Assembly: GCA_041655255.1 (NCBI GenBank)
Contig: JBBAFS010000033.1
Location: forward strand, 1 to 17,399
From: JBBAFS01 sp041655255
GTDB lineage: Bacteria; Spirochaetota; Spirochaetia; Sphaerochaetales; Sphaerochaetaceae
Direction of reading: 5' to 3'
DNA length: 17,399 nt
Shown: one piece after another, positions 1 to 8,481 of the stretch
How positions within the stretch are numbered: the first letter of the stretch is position 1
Layout of the letters: every line of letters starts with the position of its first letter
Made by a program: the position numbers and the translations under genes
Notes under the pieces: model-generated
What the model was told of the DNA's origin: nothing
What the model saw: the letters and a program-made list of their open reading frames with translations, nothing else
Databases searched by the model: none

Positions 1-2197
1 CGTGTGAAGCACTGAGACGAAGATGGCGAAACAAGTAAGTCAACTTTGGAGTAATAGTTAACTCTTTTGGAGGAAGTTGAATTCTCATTGAAGGTCTTAT
101 AACGTGTTCCCCAAAACCTAAAGAGTGTTGCCATCGGATAAAATGGCGACTGACTGAAGAGTCGTCAAATGCTAACATACCTCCACTAGAGATGTGATCG
201 TATGATTCAGTTTGATGAAAAAAACGGTGAGTTAACCCATAAGAGAGTCCTAAAAAGCTACTTGATGCATCATGAATTTGAGTAAAAGTGAGTTGAGTAG
301 ACTCTCCTTGGCTTTGATTTCGGTAGATAAAGAGTGGTTCAACTTTACTACTAAAAGTGAGAAACTGAGGACCAATGTTCCCTCGTGAGGTGATATTTCC
401 ACTACTACGAGCGTAGTGAGATATCTCTTTTTGAGTAATGGGTAAGAGTGTTTCACTTCCGATATATGATTGACGTATTGCATAGCTCAGATCATAGGTG
501 TATTGGTTGGCTCTTTTATTTGCCTGAGTGTTAGCTGAACGATACAGTGGGTCGATAGCGATATCTGAAAGAATAGAATCTAAAGGACGTTCAGTAGAAG
601 ATGGTTTTGTATCTGTATGTGATAACCTTATGAGTTTCCCTTTCGCCGTAGCGATGAGATCTGGGAAGGTAATCGACTCTATTTCATACCCTCCACCACT
701 ATTGTCACTCAGTTTCTTTGCATCCCAATTCACCGATGCATGTAATTGTTCAATGTTAAGTGATTCAATAAAAGGGGAGAATATTCCCATTGGAATAGTA
801 TAACGTCCACTTAAAAGCCACCGTATGGTGGGGATATCGGATCGATAATCCTCTTTCATAGTAAAGTCGTTCATCAAAGCCGATAAAGAGAAGTAGGTTA
901 ATCTATTTCGATACTCTTTTACAAAAAGAGGATCACTGTACATCTCACCGCTAAAAGCGAGCTTGAGATGCTTTCCATTAAATTCACTTTTGTTTTTAAA
1001 ACCAAAGCGAATAGGATCAATCTGATACCTATATGAGGAGTTTTGAGCATCAATGCCGCTGAGGGCGACTCCTCCAAAAGCATCAATAACAAAACGGTTT
1101 TGTAGTAAAGAGTTATGGGTCTCAAATCCACCAAAGACTCCCCTTCTCTCATAGGCATCAAAAAAGAGGGCAAAATAGGATTCACTCTTTTGAGCCCACG
1201 TTTGTAATGGAGATAATTGTGCCCGCTTTGTATAGACCATACCATCAGCATAGAGTTCTTCATGATCCTCATTTCTTAATAACGATGCAAAGCTAAGTGT
1301 CTCATCAGCTTCAATGTTGGGGTATGTCCCATACAACTCAATCGTTGTTGAGAAAAAAAGCCCTCGTTCACTATCGATTCCAAATGAGGGATTAAAGACA
1401 AAGCGTTGTCCTGGGTAGTAAAGAATAGGGAGCCACAATAAAGGAATTCTTCCTAATGAAATTTTTACATTGGTGGCAAAGATATCTCCCCCTTCTAAAA
1501 GGTGAAGATCTTTTGTGTTAATACTCACATATGCATCATCTTCACTTGTAGTCATAAAGGGGCGATGAAAACTCATAATGTATGGATCAGCGGTAGTACT
1601 AAGACGCTCGGCAGTTGTGATAAATTGAATTGGTTGCTTTTTCTCCCCTACAACACGTTCGAGGCGCAACACCCCTTGTTGAAAGAGAATGTTATTATTG
1701 GCGATATCAAAAAAAAGGAGTTCTCCTTCTATGATATCCTCATCTTCAATCAGCGTCACATCCCCAAGTGCACTGAGAACTCTTTTTTGAAGATCAAGGG
1801 CGATGTAATTAGCAGATAAAAGAATGTGGTGTTCTTGTTCAAAAGAGAGTTGAACTTTTCCAGCGAACACAACAGTCTGTACAGGATCTCCATAGACAAA
1901 GAGTCGATCAGTCGATTCAATGTGAAAGGTATCTTCGTAGATGTGCTCATCCCGTTTTGTTGAGCTGTGAAGACCGTAATACTCTAACAATTGATTTCTC
2001 ATAACACTTTGATCACTATCGAGTGGTAAGTTAAGATATCTCAATCGTTGTTCTAACTCTTTAGGAGTGGCACTTTCAAGTTCTTGTGTTAATAACAGAA
2101 TCTGTAAAGATTGATCATCGAGTGACTCTGAATAAAGAGCGAACAAAGAGATAATAAAGAGAAACAATAGTACAATCAGAACCTTACGATTTTTCAT
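1..2197 (-). CDS. lptD: LptD-like outer-membrane LPS-assembly protein (3' end outside window)
   Basis: I translated one uninterrupted frame of 732 codons from the ATG at 2197 to the window edge; the stop lies outside. The N-terminus is a signal peptide (charged K2, R4, K5, then a hydrophobic run V6-L21, likely cleaved near S23-S25, with no lipobox Cys). Residues of about 95-215 look like the OstA/LptA-type beta-jellyroll (for example FVYGDPVQTVVFAGKVQLSF). After it come the motif IPLLWLPILYYPGQRF and a long stretch of alternating aromatic/polar strands expected of a beta-barrel. In the family, LptD places lipopolysaccharide or a related glycolipid in the outer leaflet. Its start overlaps the end of uvrA by 14 bp, so it is probably cotranscribed and translationally coupled. 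No cysteine occurs in the visible part, unlike E. coli LptD, which depends on disulfides. Family assignment is likely; the substrate in this organism is unknown. Confidence 0.78.
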   Translation of the reverse strand, partial: MKNRKVLIVLLFLFIISLFALYSESLDDQSLQILLLTQELESATPKELEQRLRYLNLPLDSDQSVMRNQLLEYYGLHSSTKRDEHIYEDTFHIESTDRLFVYGDPVQTVVFAGKVQLSFEQEHHILLSANYIALDLQKRVLSALGDVTLIEDEDIIEGELLFFDIANNNILFQQGVLRLERVVGEKKQPIQFITTAERLSTTADPYIMSFHRPFMTTSEDDAYVSINTKDLHLLEGGDIFATNVKISLGRIPLLWLPILYYPGQRFVFNPSFGIDSERGLFFSTTIELYGTYPNIEADETLSFASLLRNEDHEELYADGMVYTKRAQLSPLQTWAQKSESYFALFFDAYERRGVFGGFETHNSLLQNRFVIDAFGGVALSGIDAQNSSYRYQIDPIRFGFKNKSEFNGKHLKLAFSGEMYSDPLFVKEYRNRLTYFSLSALMNDFTMKEDYRSDIPTIRWLLSGRYTIPMGIFSPFIESLNIEQLHASVNWDAKKLSDNSGGGYEIESITFPDLIATAKGKLIRLSHTDTKPSSTERPLDSILSDIAIDPLYRSANTQANKRANQYTYDLSYAIRQSYIGSETLLPITQKEISHYARSSGNITSRGNIGPQFLTFSSKVEPLFIYRNQSQGESTQLTFTQIHDASSSFLGLSYGLTHRFFHQTESYDHISSGGMLAFDDSSVSRHFIRWQHSLGFGEHVIRPSMRIQLPPKELTITPKLTYLFRHLRLSASH

Positions 2198-5018
2198 GAA
2201 GTGCTTGTGCTATATAATATCCTGTGTAAGATTGCTTTGAAAGAGAAACTTCTTCTGGTGTCCCATCGGCAACAAGTGTCCCCCCTTTATCTCCCCCTTC
2301 TGGTCCTAAGTCGATAATATGATCCGCACTGAGAATAACATCTAAGTTATGTTCAATTAAGATGACGGTATTTCCTTGCTCAACTAAGCGATCTAACACT
2401 TCCATTAATTTTTTCACATCGGCAAAGTGAAGTCCTGTGGTGGGTTCATCTAATACATACAACGTTTTGCCTGTACTCATTTTAGAGAGCTCTAATGATA
2501 ATTTCACCCGTTGAGCCTCTCCTCCACTGAGAGTGAGAGCCGATTGTCCTAATTTGATATACCCGAGTCCTACAGACTCTAATGTCTCAATTTTACGTTT
2601 AATTTTTGGTATGGGACTAAAGAACTCATGAGCTTCACTGATAGTCATATTCAACACATCGTGAATATTTTTCCCTTTGTAGTGAATATTTAACGTCTCT
2701 TTGTTAAAGCGTTTACCTTTACACACATCACAGGTGACATAGACATCGGGAAGAAAGTGCATCTCAATTTTAAGTGTTCCATCCCCTTGGCAATGTTCAC
2801 ATCTCCCCCCAGCTACATTAAAAGAGAATCTCCCTGGTTTATACCCTCGAGCTTTTGACTCTGGTAATGAAGCAAACAACTCTCTAATAGGAGTAAACGC
2901 ACCAACATATGTTGCTGGGTTACTTCGTGGGGTCCTTCCAATAGGACTTTGGTCGATATTAATCACTTTATCGATATGTTCACTACCAATAAGCTCTTTA
3001 TACCCATCAAACTTCTCTCTTTGACGATTGAGTTTTCGTTTTAACGCTGGAATGAGTATTTCATTTAAGAGGGTCGATTTACCTGAGCCTGAAACTCCAG
3101 TAATCACAATAAGTTGACCTAAAGGGAAATCGACATCAATCTCTTTGAGGTTGTTTTTCTTTGCCCCAATGAGACGAATGAACTCACCTTTCCCCTCTCT
3201 TCGAGTTTCGGGGATCTCCATTTTTAACTTTTTAGCTAAATAGAGTCCTGTGATACTTTTCTCATCTTTCTCAATTTGGGAAGGTGTCCCACTACTTGTT
3301 ACATACCCCCCATGAACACCAGCACCAGGACCGAGATCAACAACATAATCTGCTTCTCGAATCGTCGCTTCATCATGCTCTACAACAATGAGGGTGTTAC
3401 CAATGTCTCGTAACGCTTTGAGAGTCTCAATTAACTTGTGGTTATCTCGTTGGTGTAAGCCAATCGAAGGTTCATCTAAGACATAAATAACACCACTTAA
3501 TGCTGATCCTATTTGTGTTGCTAAACGAATTCGTTGTGCCTCTCCTCCACTGAGAGTTCCTGCTGAGCGATCAAGAGTAAGATAATCCAAACCAACATTC
3601 ACAAGAAAGTTGAGTCTTGAGTGGATCTCTTTCATAATCTGATGAGAGATCTCTTTTTGTGTCTCTGTAAGCTTAAGTTGTTCAAAAAAGGCAATCGATT
3701 CATGAATAGAGAAACGAGTAACATCGATTATCGTCTTGCCTCCAATGAGAACAGAGAGGGCCTCTTTACGAAGACGCGAACCATGACACACTTCACAGGT
3801 GTGACTTGTTTGAAAACTCTCCATCCATTGGCGAATATGGTTACTTTTTGTTTCGTAATAGCGGCGATTGAGATCGGTAATAACACCAGTGAAGCGTTTT
3901 TCCATCATATACGAGGAGGCATCTTTCTCCCCTTTATATCGAATAGGAATACGTTCTTTACTCCCATATAAAATGATGTCGATAATCTCATCATCGAGTT
4001 CACTAAATGGGGTATCGAGGGTAAAGTCGTACGCCTTAGCGAGTGCTTTAAATGGGGATCGTGACCACATCGCCTCGGGGTTTTGGGTTGCTATAGCCCC
4101 TTGGTTAAATGAGCGAGAACGATCAGGGATTACTTTATCGGGATCAAATTGTGATTTTTCCCCTAAACCGTGACATGAGGGACAAGCTCCAAAGGGGTTA
4201 TTAAAGCTAAATAAGCGAGGCTCTAATTCAGGAATACTAATGCCACAATGGGGACAACTATTGTGTTCACTGAAAGTTTCAATGTTCTCTTTATTATTCT
4301 CATCATACCAAATGACCCTCACCAAACCACCTGTGACCTCGATGGCAGATTCGAGTGAATCGGCAATGCGTGATCTATTTTCATCACTTAACACCACCCG
4401 ATCAACAACAATCTCAATGGTATGTTTCACATTCTTATCTAATGAGGGGACACTATCAATTTCATACAGTGTTTCATTTACCCTCACTCGGGCAAATCCA
4501 CTTTTTTTAGCATCTTCAAATACTTTTTTATGTTCCCCTTTTCTCCCTAACACCACAGGGGCCACAACCATCATCCGTGTCCCGTCAGAAAGGCGATAGA
4601 GTGCATCTAAGATTTGGTCGATTGATTGCTCGGTGATAGGGCGCCCACACTCAGGACAATGGGGTGTCCCCACTCGTGCCCACAACAGGCGATAGTAATC
4701 ATAAATCTCAGTAATTGTTCCAACAATAGAACGGGGGTTTTTATGAGTCGTTTTTTGCTCTATGGCAATTGCGGGACTTAACCCCTCCATATAATCGACA
4801 TCTGGTTTTTCCAATCGTCCTAAGAACATACGAGCGTATGCACTCAGTGATTCTACATACCGTCTTTGCCCTTCGGCAAAGATTGTATCAAAGGCTAAAG
4901 AGGATTTCCCACTTCCACTAAGGCCACTGATAACAATGAGGCGATTTTTATCTAAATCAAGGTCTATGTTTTTTAGGTTGTTTACACGAGCACCTCGAAT
5001 AATTAACTTATTGTGCAC
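2184..5018 (-). CDS. uvrA: UvrABC excinuclease subunit A
   Basis: UvrA is the damage-recognition ATPase of nucleotide excision repair; as a dimer it loads UvrB onto lesions in the cytoplasm. The 944-residue protein is full length. Visible motifs in order are Walker A GLSGSGKSS (32-40), zinc module C255/C258/C279/C282, ABC signature LSGGEAQR (489-496), Walker B VLDEPS (513-518), second Walker A GVSGSGKST (641-649), second zinc module C740/C743/C763/C766, second signature (830-837) and second Walker B VLDEPTTG (855-862). An additional CPEC at 121-124 and CEVC at 408-411 are in the usual places. The start is GTG, supported by AGGAG seven bases upstream. The start lies inside the end of ispG (11-bp overlap) and the end overlaps lptD, so the three genes appear to be one transcription unit. 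I see no damage to the gene. Confidence 0.98.
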   Translation of the reverse strand: MHNKLIIRGARVNNLKNIDLDLDKNRLIVISGLSGSGKSSLAFDTIFAEGQRRYVESLSAYARMFLGRLEKPDVDYMEGLSPAIAIEQKTTHKNPRSIVGTITEIYDYYRLLWARVGTPHCPECGRPITEQSIDQILDALYRLSDGTRMMVVAPVVLGRKGEHKKVFEDAKKSGFARVRVNETLYEIDSVPSLDKNVKHTIEIVVDRVVLSDENRSRIADSLESAIEVTGGLVRVIWYDENNKENIETFSEHNSCPHCGISIPELEPRLFSFNNPFGACPSCHGLGEKSQFDPDKVIPDRSRSFNQGAIATQNPEAMWSRSPFKALAKAYDFTLDTPFSELDDEIIDIILYGSKERIPIRYKGEKDASSYMMEKRFTGVITDLNRRYYETKSNHIRQWMESFQTSHTCEVCHGSRLRKEALSVLIGGKTIIDVTRFSIHESIAFFEQLKLTETQKEISHQIMKEIHSRLNFLVNVGLDYLTLDRSAGTLSGGEAQRIRLATQIGSALSGVIYVLDEPSIGLHQRDNHKLIETLKALRDIGNTLIVVEHDEATIREADYVVDLGPGAGVHGGYVTSSGTPSQIEKDEKSITGLYLAKKLKMEIPETRREGKGEFIRLIGAKKNNLKEIDVDFPLGQLIVITGVSGSGKSTLLNEILIPALKRKLNRQREKFDGYKELIGSEHIDKVINIDQSPIGRTPRSNPATYVGAFTPIRELFASLPESKARGYKPGRFSFNVAGGRCEHCQGDGTLKIEMHFLPDVYVTCDVCKGKRFNKETLNIHYKGKNIHDVLNMTISEAHEFFSPIPKIKRKIETLESVGLGYIKLGQSALTLSGGEAQRVKLSLELSKMSTGKTLYVLDEPTTGLHFADVKKLMEVLDRLVEQGNTVILIEHNLDVILSADHIIDLGPEGGDKGGTLVADGTPEEVSLSKQSYTGYYIAQALHEKS

Positions 5019-6078
5019 GTATTAACTCCTCTATTCGTTCAAATAAGATTTTTTCAGCGTCTTGCTCATCAATCTCTTTGACTAACTTCCCTTTCTCATA
5101 TAAAAAGACTCTCTTTCCTAAACCAGTAATTGCGATATCTGCTTGTTCTGCTTCACCAGGTCCGTTTACCTGACAGCCCATAATTGCAACGGTAATTGGT
5201 TCTTGAATTTCCATTAATCGTCGTTCTACCTTCTTTAAGAAAGCTTGAGAATCAAAAGAGGCTCGTCCACAGCGGGGACAACTAATGATATTCACTCCCC
5301 CACGCTCAATACCTACAGTGCGTAAAATCTCTCGAGCAGCCGCTATTTCGTAAAAAATATCGTCGGTAATACTAATTCTCATAGTATCACCAATCCCTTG
5401 TTCTAATAACTTACCAAGAACATAACTACTACGGGCAACAGCACTGACAACTCCTCCAGCTTCAGTAACTCCTAAATGAAGTGGGTATGAACACTGTGAA
5501 GCAATGCTTTCGTAGGCATTGTAGGTAGTAAGAGGATCGGTATCTTTGAGCGAGATTACCGTGTCGGTAAAATTCCACTTCTCAAACCAATCAAGATACT
5601 CTAAAGCGGTATCCACCATAGCTGTGGTATGATCACCTTGTCGCAGTTTCCGTGGAAGAGAACCACCATTAAGGCCGATTCGTATTGAACATGCATGATC
5701 TTTCGCTGTTTTTACAACCTGCTCAACTCGCTCTTTGTTTCCGATATTACCCGGGTTGATGCGAATTTTAGCAGCACCAGAAGTGATTGCTTCAATGGCT
5801 AACTTATAATCAAAGTGGATATCGGCAACCACCGGCATGGGGGAGTCTTTACACAATTGAGTAAAAGACTCTTTAAGAGATGAATCGGGATAACTAAAGC
5901 GGATAATGTGACAACCCATCGTTGTCCAAGAGCGAAGTGAGAATAGCAGCTCTTCGTAATTGCGTGCGTTATAGTGAGCTAATAAAGGATCACTATACAT
6001 TGTTTGTATTGCTATAGGATGGGCTGATCCAATAAAAAGATCACCAATCGCTACTGAATGTGTAACTCTACGTTTCAT
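5008..6078 (-). CDS. ispG: 4-hydroxy-3-methylbut-2-enyl diphosphate synthase (IspG/GcpE)
   Basis: IspG catalyses the reductive ring opening of methylerythritol cyclodiphosphate to HMBPP, the penultimate step of the MEP isoprenoid pathway, using a [4Fe-4S] cluster and an external reductant (flavodoxin or ferredoxin). The 356-residue length fits the two-domain bacterial form, a TIM barrel plus an iron-sulfur domain. The cluster ligands are all present: C267 and C270 in CPRCGR, and C302 and E309 in GCQVNGPGE. The ATG at 6078 is the only reasonable start, since an in-frame TAG lies seven codons upstream. No clear Shine-Dalgarno sequence precedes it. The coding region begins only 29 bp after the U-tract of the ATPase terminator, so its promoter is not obvious. 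Its end overlaps uvrA by 11 bp. Confidence 0.97.
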   Translation of the reverse strand: MKRRVTHSVAIGDLFIGSAHPIAIQTMYSDPLLAHYNARNYEELLFSLRSWTTMGCHIIRFSYPDSSLKESFTQLCKDSPMPVVADIHFDYKLAIEAITSGAAKIRINPGNIGNKERVEQVVKTAKDHACSIRIGLNGGSLPRKLRQGDHTTAMVDTALEYLDWFEKWNFTDTVISLKDTDPLTTYNAYESIASQCSYPLHLGVTEAGGVVSAVARSSYVLGKLLEQGIGDTMRISITDDIFYEIAAAREILRTVGIERGGVNIISCPRCGRASFDSQAFLKKVERRLMEIQEPITVAIMGCQVNGPGEAEQADIAITGLGKRVFLYEKGKLVKEIDEQDAEKILFERIEELIRAQ

Positions 6079-6107
6079 AATGCCAAAGAGTGTACTCTAT
6101 TGCGAGT

Positions 6108-6144
6108 AAAATAAAAAGAGAGCCCTCGTAAAAGAGGACTCTCT
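6108..6144 (-). terminator. Rho-independent terminator of the V-ATPase operon
   Basis: Read on the minus strand, an 11-bp stem (arms 6134-6144 and 6117-6127) closes a 6-nt loop and is followed by TTTTTATTTTA. One position is a C-A mismatch on the plus strand but becomes a G-U wobble in minus-strand RNA, so the hairpin is fully paired only in the direction of atp transcription. It sits 21 bp past the atpK stop codon and just ahead of ispG. Confidence 0.85.
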
Positions 6145-6165
6145 AAGGCAACAGTTTTAAACAGT

Positions 6166-6600
6166 CTATTGTAATAATAACAGAAGGAAGACAAGGGTAA
6201 ACAGAGCAACAGTTTCAATAATTCCGACAACAATGAAGTAGTTAGCAGTCCCCTTTCCTGTTTCGGCTAAAGCATCACTTGCTGCTGCTGCGGCTTTACC
6301 TTGCATCCAAGCACTCAGTCCAATAGCTAAGCCCCCAAATACCCCAGCTCCAAATAACATGCCAGGATCTGCGCCAGCTAAAGCAGCAGTGCTAATGAAG
6401 TTCATTAATAAAAAGCCATAGATAGTTTGTGTCAGTGGTGCACCTGAAAAAGCAACCATAATAAATGGTGCAGGTTTACCATTTGCATAACACTTTTTCC
6501 ACCCACCAACAGCAGCTAATGAAGCGGCCCCAGTTCCTAATGCCGACCCTAATGCCGAAAGCCCGAGTGCTGCTGCCATTCCAATAAAACCAATACTCAT
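6166..6600 (-). CDS. atpK: V-type ATPase proteolipid subunit K (c-ring)
   Basis: This is the membrane rotor-ring proteolipid of the V/A-type ATPase. The 144-residue protein is the duplicated form with two helical hairpins: Gly/Ala-rich helix 1, a polar loop (GGWKKCYANGKPAP), helix 2, then a second hairpin ending in a very hydrophobic C-terminus. The ion-carrying carboxylate is E129 in GIIETVALF; the first hairpin has no equivalent acid, as is usual for the duplicated type. T57, Q58, Q100 and E129 match T64, Q65, Q110 and E139, the sodium ligands of Enterococcus hirae NtpK, and the Q-to-E spacing of 29 is identical. A strong AAGGAGC site lies six bases before the ATG, and a small hairpin precedes it. 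It is the last gene of the operon and is followed by a terminator. Sodium specificity is an inference. Confidence 0.95.
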   Translation of the reverse strand: MSIGFIGMAAALGLSALGSALGTGAASLAAVGGWKKCYANGKPAPFIMVAFSGAPLTQTIYGFLLMNFISTAALAGADPGMLFGAGVFGGLAIGLSAWMQGKAAAAASDALAETGKGTANYFIVVGIIETVALFTLVFLLLLLQ

Positions 6601-6606
6601 GTAAAG

Positions 6607-6632
6607 CTCCTTCTCGTTGTTTTATTTCAACG
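6607..6632 (-). promoter_or_regulatory. Hairpin plus strong Shine-Dalgarno ahead of atpK
   Basis: In the 39-bp gap between atpI and atpK, minus-strand RNA can form a CGTTG/CAACG stem (6628-6632 with 6615-6619, 8-nt loop), followed directly by GAGAAGGAGC and, six bases later, the atpK ATG. This is the widest gap inside the operon. It may help raise atpK translation or stabilise its message, since the ring needs many copies of K. The stem is short, so this is tentative. Confidence 0.35.
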
Positions 6633-6639
6633 TCTATGA

Positions 6640-8481
6640 TTATGTTTCAACCGTTTCTCTAAACGGGTCATATGTTATTCCAGTCCACTCCATTCCGAGT
6701 TGACCACTGAATTCTAATAAGTTTAACCGCACTCCGTGTACGACTACTGATAATACAGCCATAATAAGGTTTAAGCCGTGTCCAATAACTAACACTAAAA
6801 TACCTGCAGGAATAGCAATACCACTTAACAGACTACTTCCAAGACTGTTAAAGCTCTGAGCGATTGCTAAGGAGGCCATTCCTACAGCAAAAAGACGGAT
6901 ATAACTAATGATATTACTAAAAGCACTGATCGTATCTAAGAAAGTAGAAAAGATATTTCCTAAACCTGTTAAGACCCCTTTCCCAAATGGGACACCAGGG
7001 CCTTGAGCGCCAAATATAATAATCAGTAAAAATCCAATCCCAATGACGGTACTTACAACTGGCACATTTGCACTCGCATTAATAACTAACATCAACACAA
7101 TAAAATAGAGGGCATCAATCATAATCAGCCATCCGAAATCGGCAACTGCACTAATATCTTTACGGCTGATTTTGCGATACATGTTCATTACAGAAGCTAA
7201 ACTAAGTTGTAGCGTACCTATGATAAAGGTGAACTTCATCACAGCATTTTGCGCACTAGTTGTAGAGACATTAAATAACTCAGGATAGTTCGCAATCTGA
7301 GGAATAATAAAGAGCTTAAGAAACGGAAGTGCTTCTAAGATCCCTTTACTGCCAAACCACGTACCGGTAAGTGATCCCCAAATAATAGTTGCGATGCTGA
7401 GTACATACGTGAGGATAATGGCATTGTTTGCCTTCCCAATCTTCTTATGGGCAATAACAGCGATAATCAGGAAAATAACACCGTATGCTGCATCCCCTAA
7501 AATCATTGCAAAGAACAGTGAGAAGAACATCAACAGCCACATTGAGATATCATACTCGTGATAGCCAGGAACGGTTCCAAGGATATCAAATACAGGGCGA
7601 ATGATATCGATCCATTTCTTATTTTTTATTTGAGTGGGTGGAACATCTTCTTCATCTGGCTCTTCAATGAGATATCCCCATGAGTTCTCAGAGGCAATGC
7701 TTTTCATATTCTCTACTTCATCTTCTGGGATAAACCCTGTAAGCCATGCAACTGTTTCATTATCTCCCATTCCATCATGGATTTTCTCAAAACGGAGTTG
7801 TTGTTCAAGAACTTTGATGTAGTGGTGATAACTTGTAATATAGTCACTGTATTCGATGAGTTCACGCCTCATATCATTAAGTCTTTTCTCTTTCCCCTCT
7901 ATTGAAGAGAGGATATCACTGAGACTACGATTAAAGTCGGGCATCTTCTGAGCACCATCCCCATCAGGGAGCGTGGCATTGATGGTAGCAATAAGAACTT
8001 GCTTTCCAATACTCTTTAATCTAACAAATGAGATCTCTTGATCTATGTGAGCAACTGCACGAGAAGGTAGAAGATAAAAGCTAAGATTCAATCCCTCTTC
8101 TTCCAATACCTTCAAATCAGTAGTTGAGAAATCTCCCCACATCTGTACATGATCTCGCTCGATGAGATCCTTTTGCAATGATTCAGTAATGTGAGCACGT
8201 TGCTCCAAAAGCCAATCAACCTTTTGATGTATGTTATCAAATCTCTCTTGAGGGACAACTTTGCTATGAGGTTTACCCTCTTCTGTTGTAGATCTCACTT
8301 CAACAAGTTGAGCTAAAGAGCGCTGCATCGTTTGCTTTTGATACTCGAGTTTCTCAATTTCATCATTTAGTTGTGCGATTTCATCGAGATGGACTATACC
8401 TGCTTTTCTGAGTTGTAACAGGGCATGTTTCTTCTCTTTCGTTAATACGATGAGGGAAAGACGTTTCATAGGAACAATCAT
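6640..8481 (-). CDS. atpI: V-type ATPase subunit I (membrane stator, a-subunit)
   Basis: Subunit I forms the ion half-channels against the K ring and anchors the peripheral stalk. The 613-residue protein has a cytoplasmic N-terminal half (1 to about 305) with two likely coiled coils (about 33-60 and 185-232). Roughly eight membrane helices follow, starting at WLLMFFSLFFAMILGDAAYG. The essential arginine of the family is R529 in SYIRLFAVGMASLAIAQSF, and the last helix carries the conserved VHGVRLNLLEFSGQ segment. The ATG overlaps the atpD stop by 4 bp (ATGA), with GGGGGTG upstream; a second Met at residue 5 is a possible alternative start. It is placed between atpD and atpK, as in other spirochaete V-ATPase operons. 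Confidence 0.95.
   Translation of the reverse strand: MIVPMKRLSLIVLTKEKKHALLQLRKAGIVHLDEIAQLNDEIEKLEYQKQTMQRSLAQLVEVRSTTEEGKPHSKVVPQERFDNIHQKVDWLLEQRAHITESLQKDLIERDHVQMWGDFSTTDLKVLEEEGLNLSFYLLPSRAVAHIDQEISFVRLKSIGKQVLIATINATLPDGDGAQKMPDFNRSLSDILSSIEGKEKRLNDMRRELIEYSDYITSYHHYIKVLEQQLRFEKIHDGMGDNETVAWLTGFIPEDEVENMKSIASENSWGYLIEEPDEEDVPPTQIKNKKWIDIIRPVFDILGTVPGYHEYDISMWLLMFFSLFFAMILGDAAYGVIFLIIAVIAHKKIGKANNAIILTYVLSIATIIWGSLTGTWFGSKGILEALPFLKLFIIPQIANYPELFNVSTTSAQNAVMKFTFIIGTLQLSLASVMNMYRKISRKDISAVADFGWLIMIDALYFIVLMLVINASANVPVVSTVIGIGFLLIIIFGAQGPGVPFGKGVLTGLGNIFSTFLDTISAFSNIISYIRLFAVGMASLAIAQSFNSLGSSLLSGIAIPAGILVLVIGHGLNLIMAVLSVVVHGVRLNLLEFSGQLGMEWTGITYDPFRETVET

Noticed and set aside
1709..1716. 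Run of eight A (eight T in the coding sense) in lptD, a possible slippage or phase-variation site
   Set aside because: The frame is intact as read and encodes LLFFD. Eight bases is modest in such AT-rich DNA, and I see no other sign of phase variation.
250..1950. Short minus-strand frames (250-483, 919-1272, 1756-1950) that suggest several small genes or a broken gene
   Set aside because: All three are in one alternate frame. The true frame starting at 2197 reads through the whole stretch without a stop and gives an LptD-like protein, so no small genes or frameshifts are needed.
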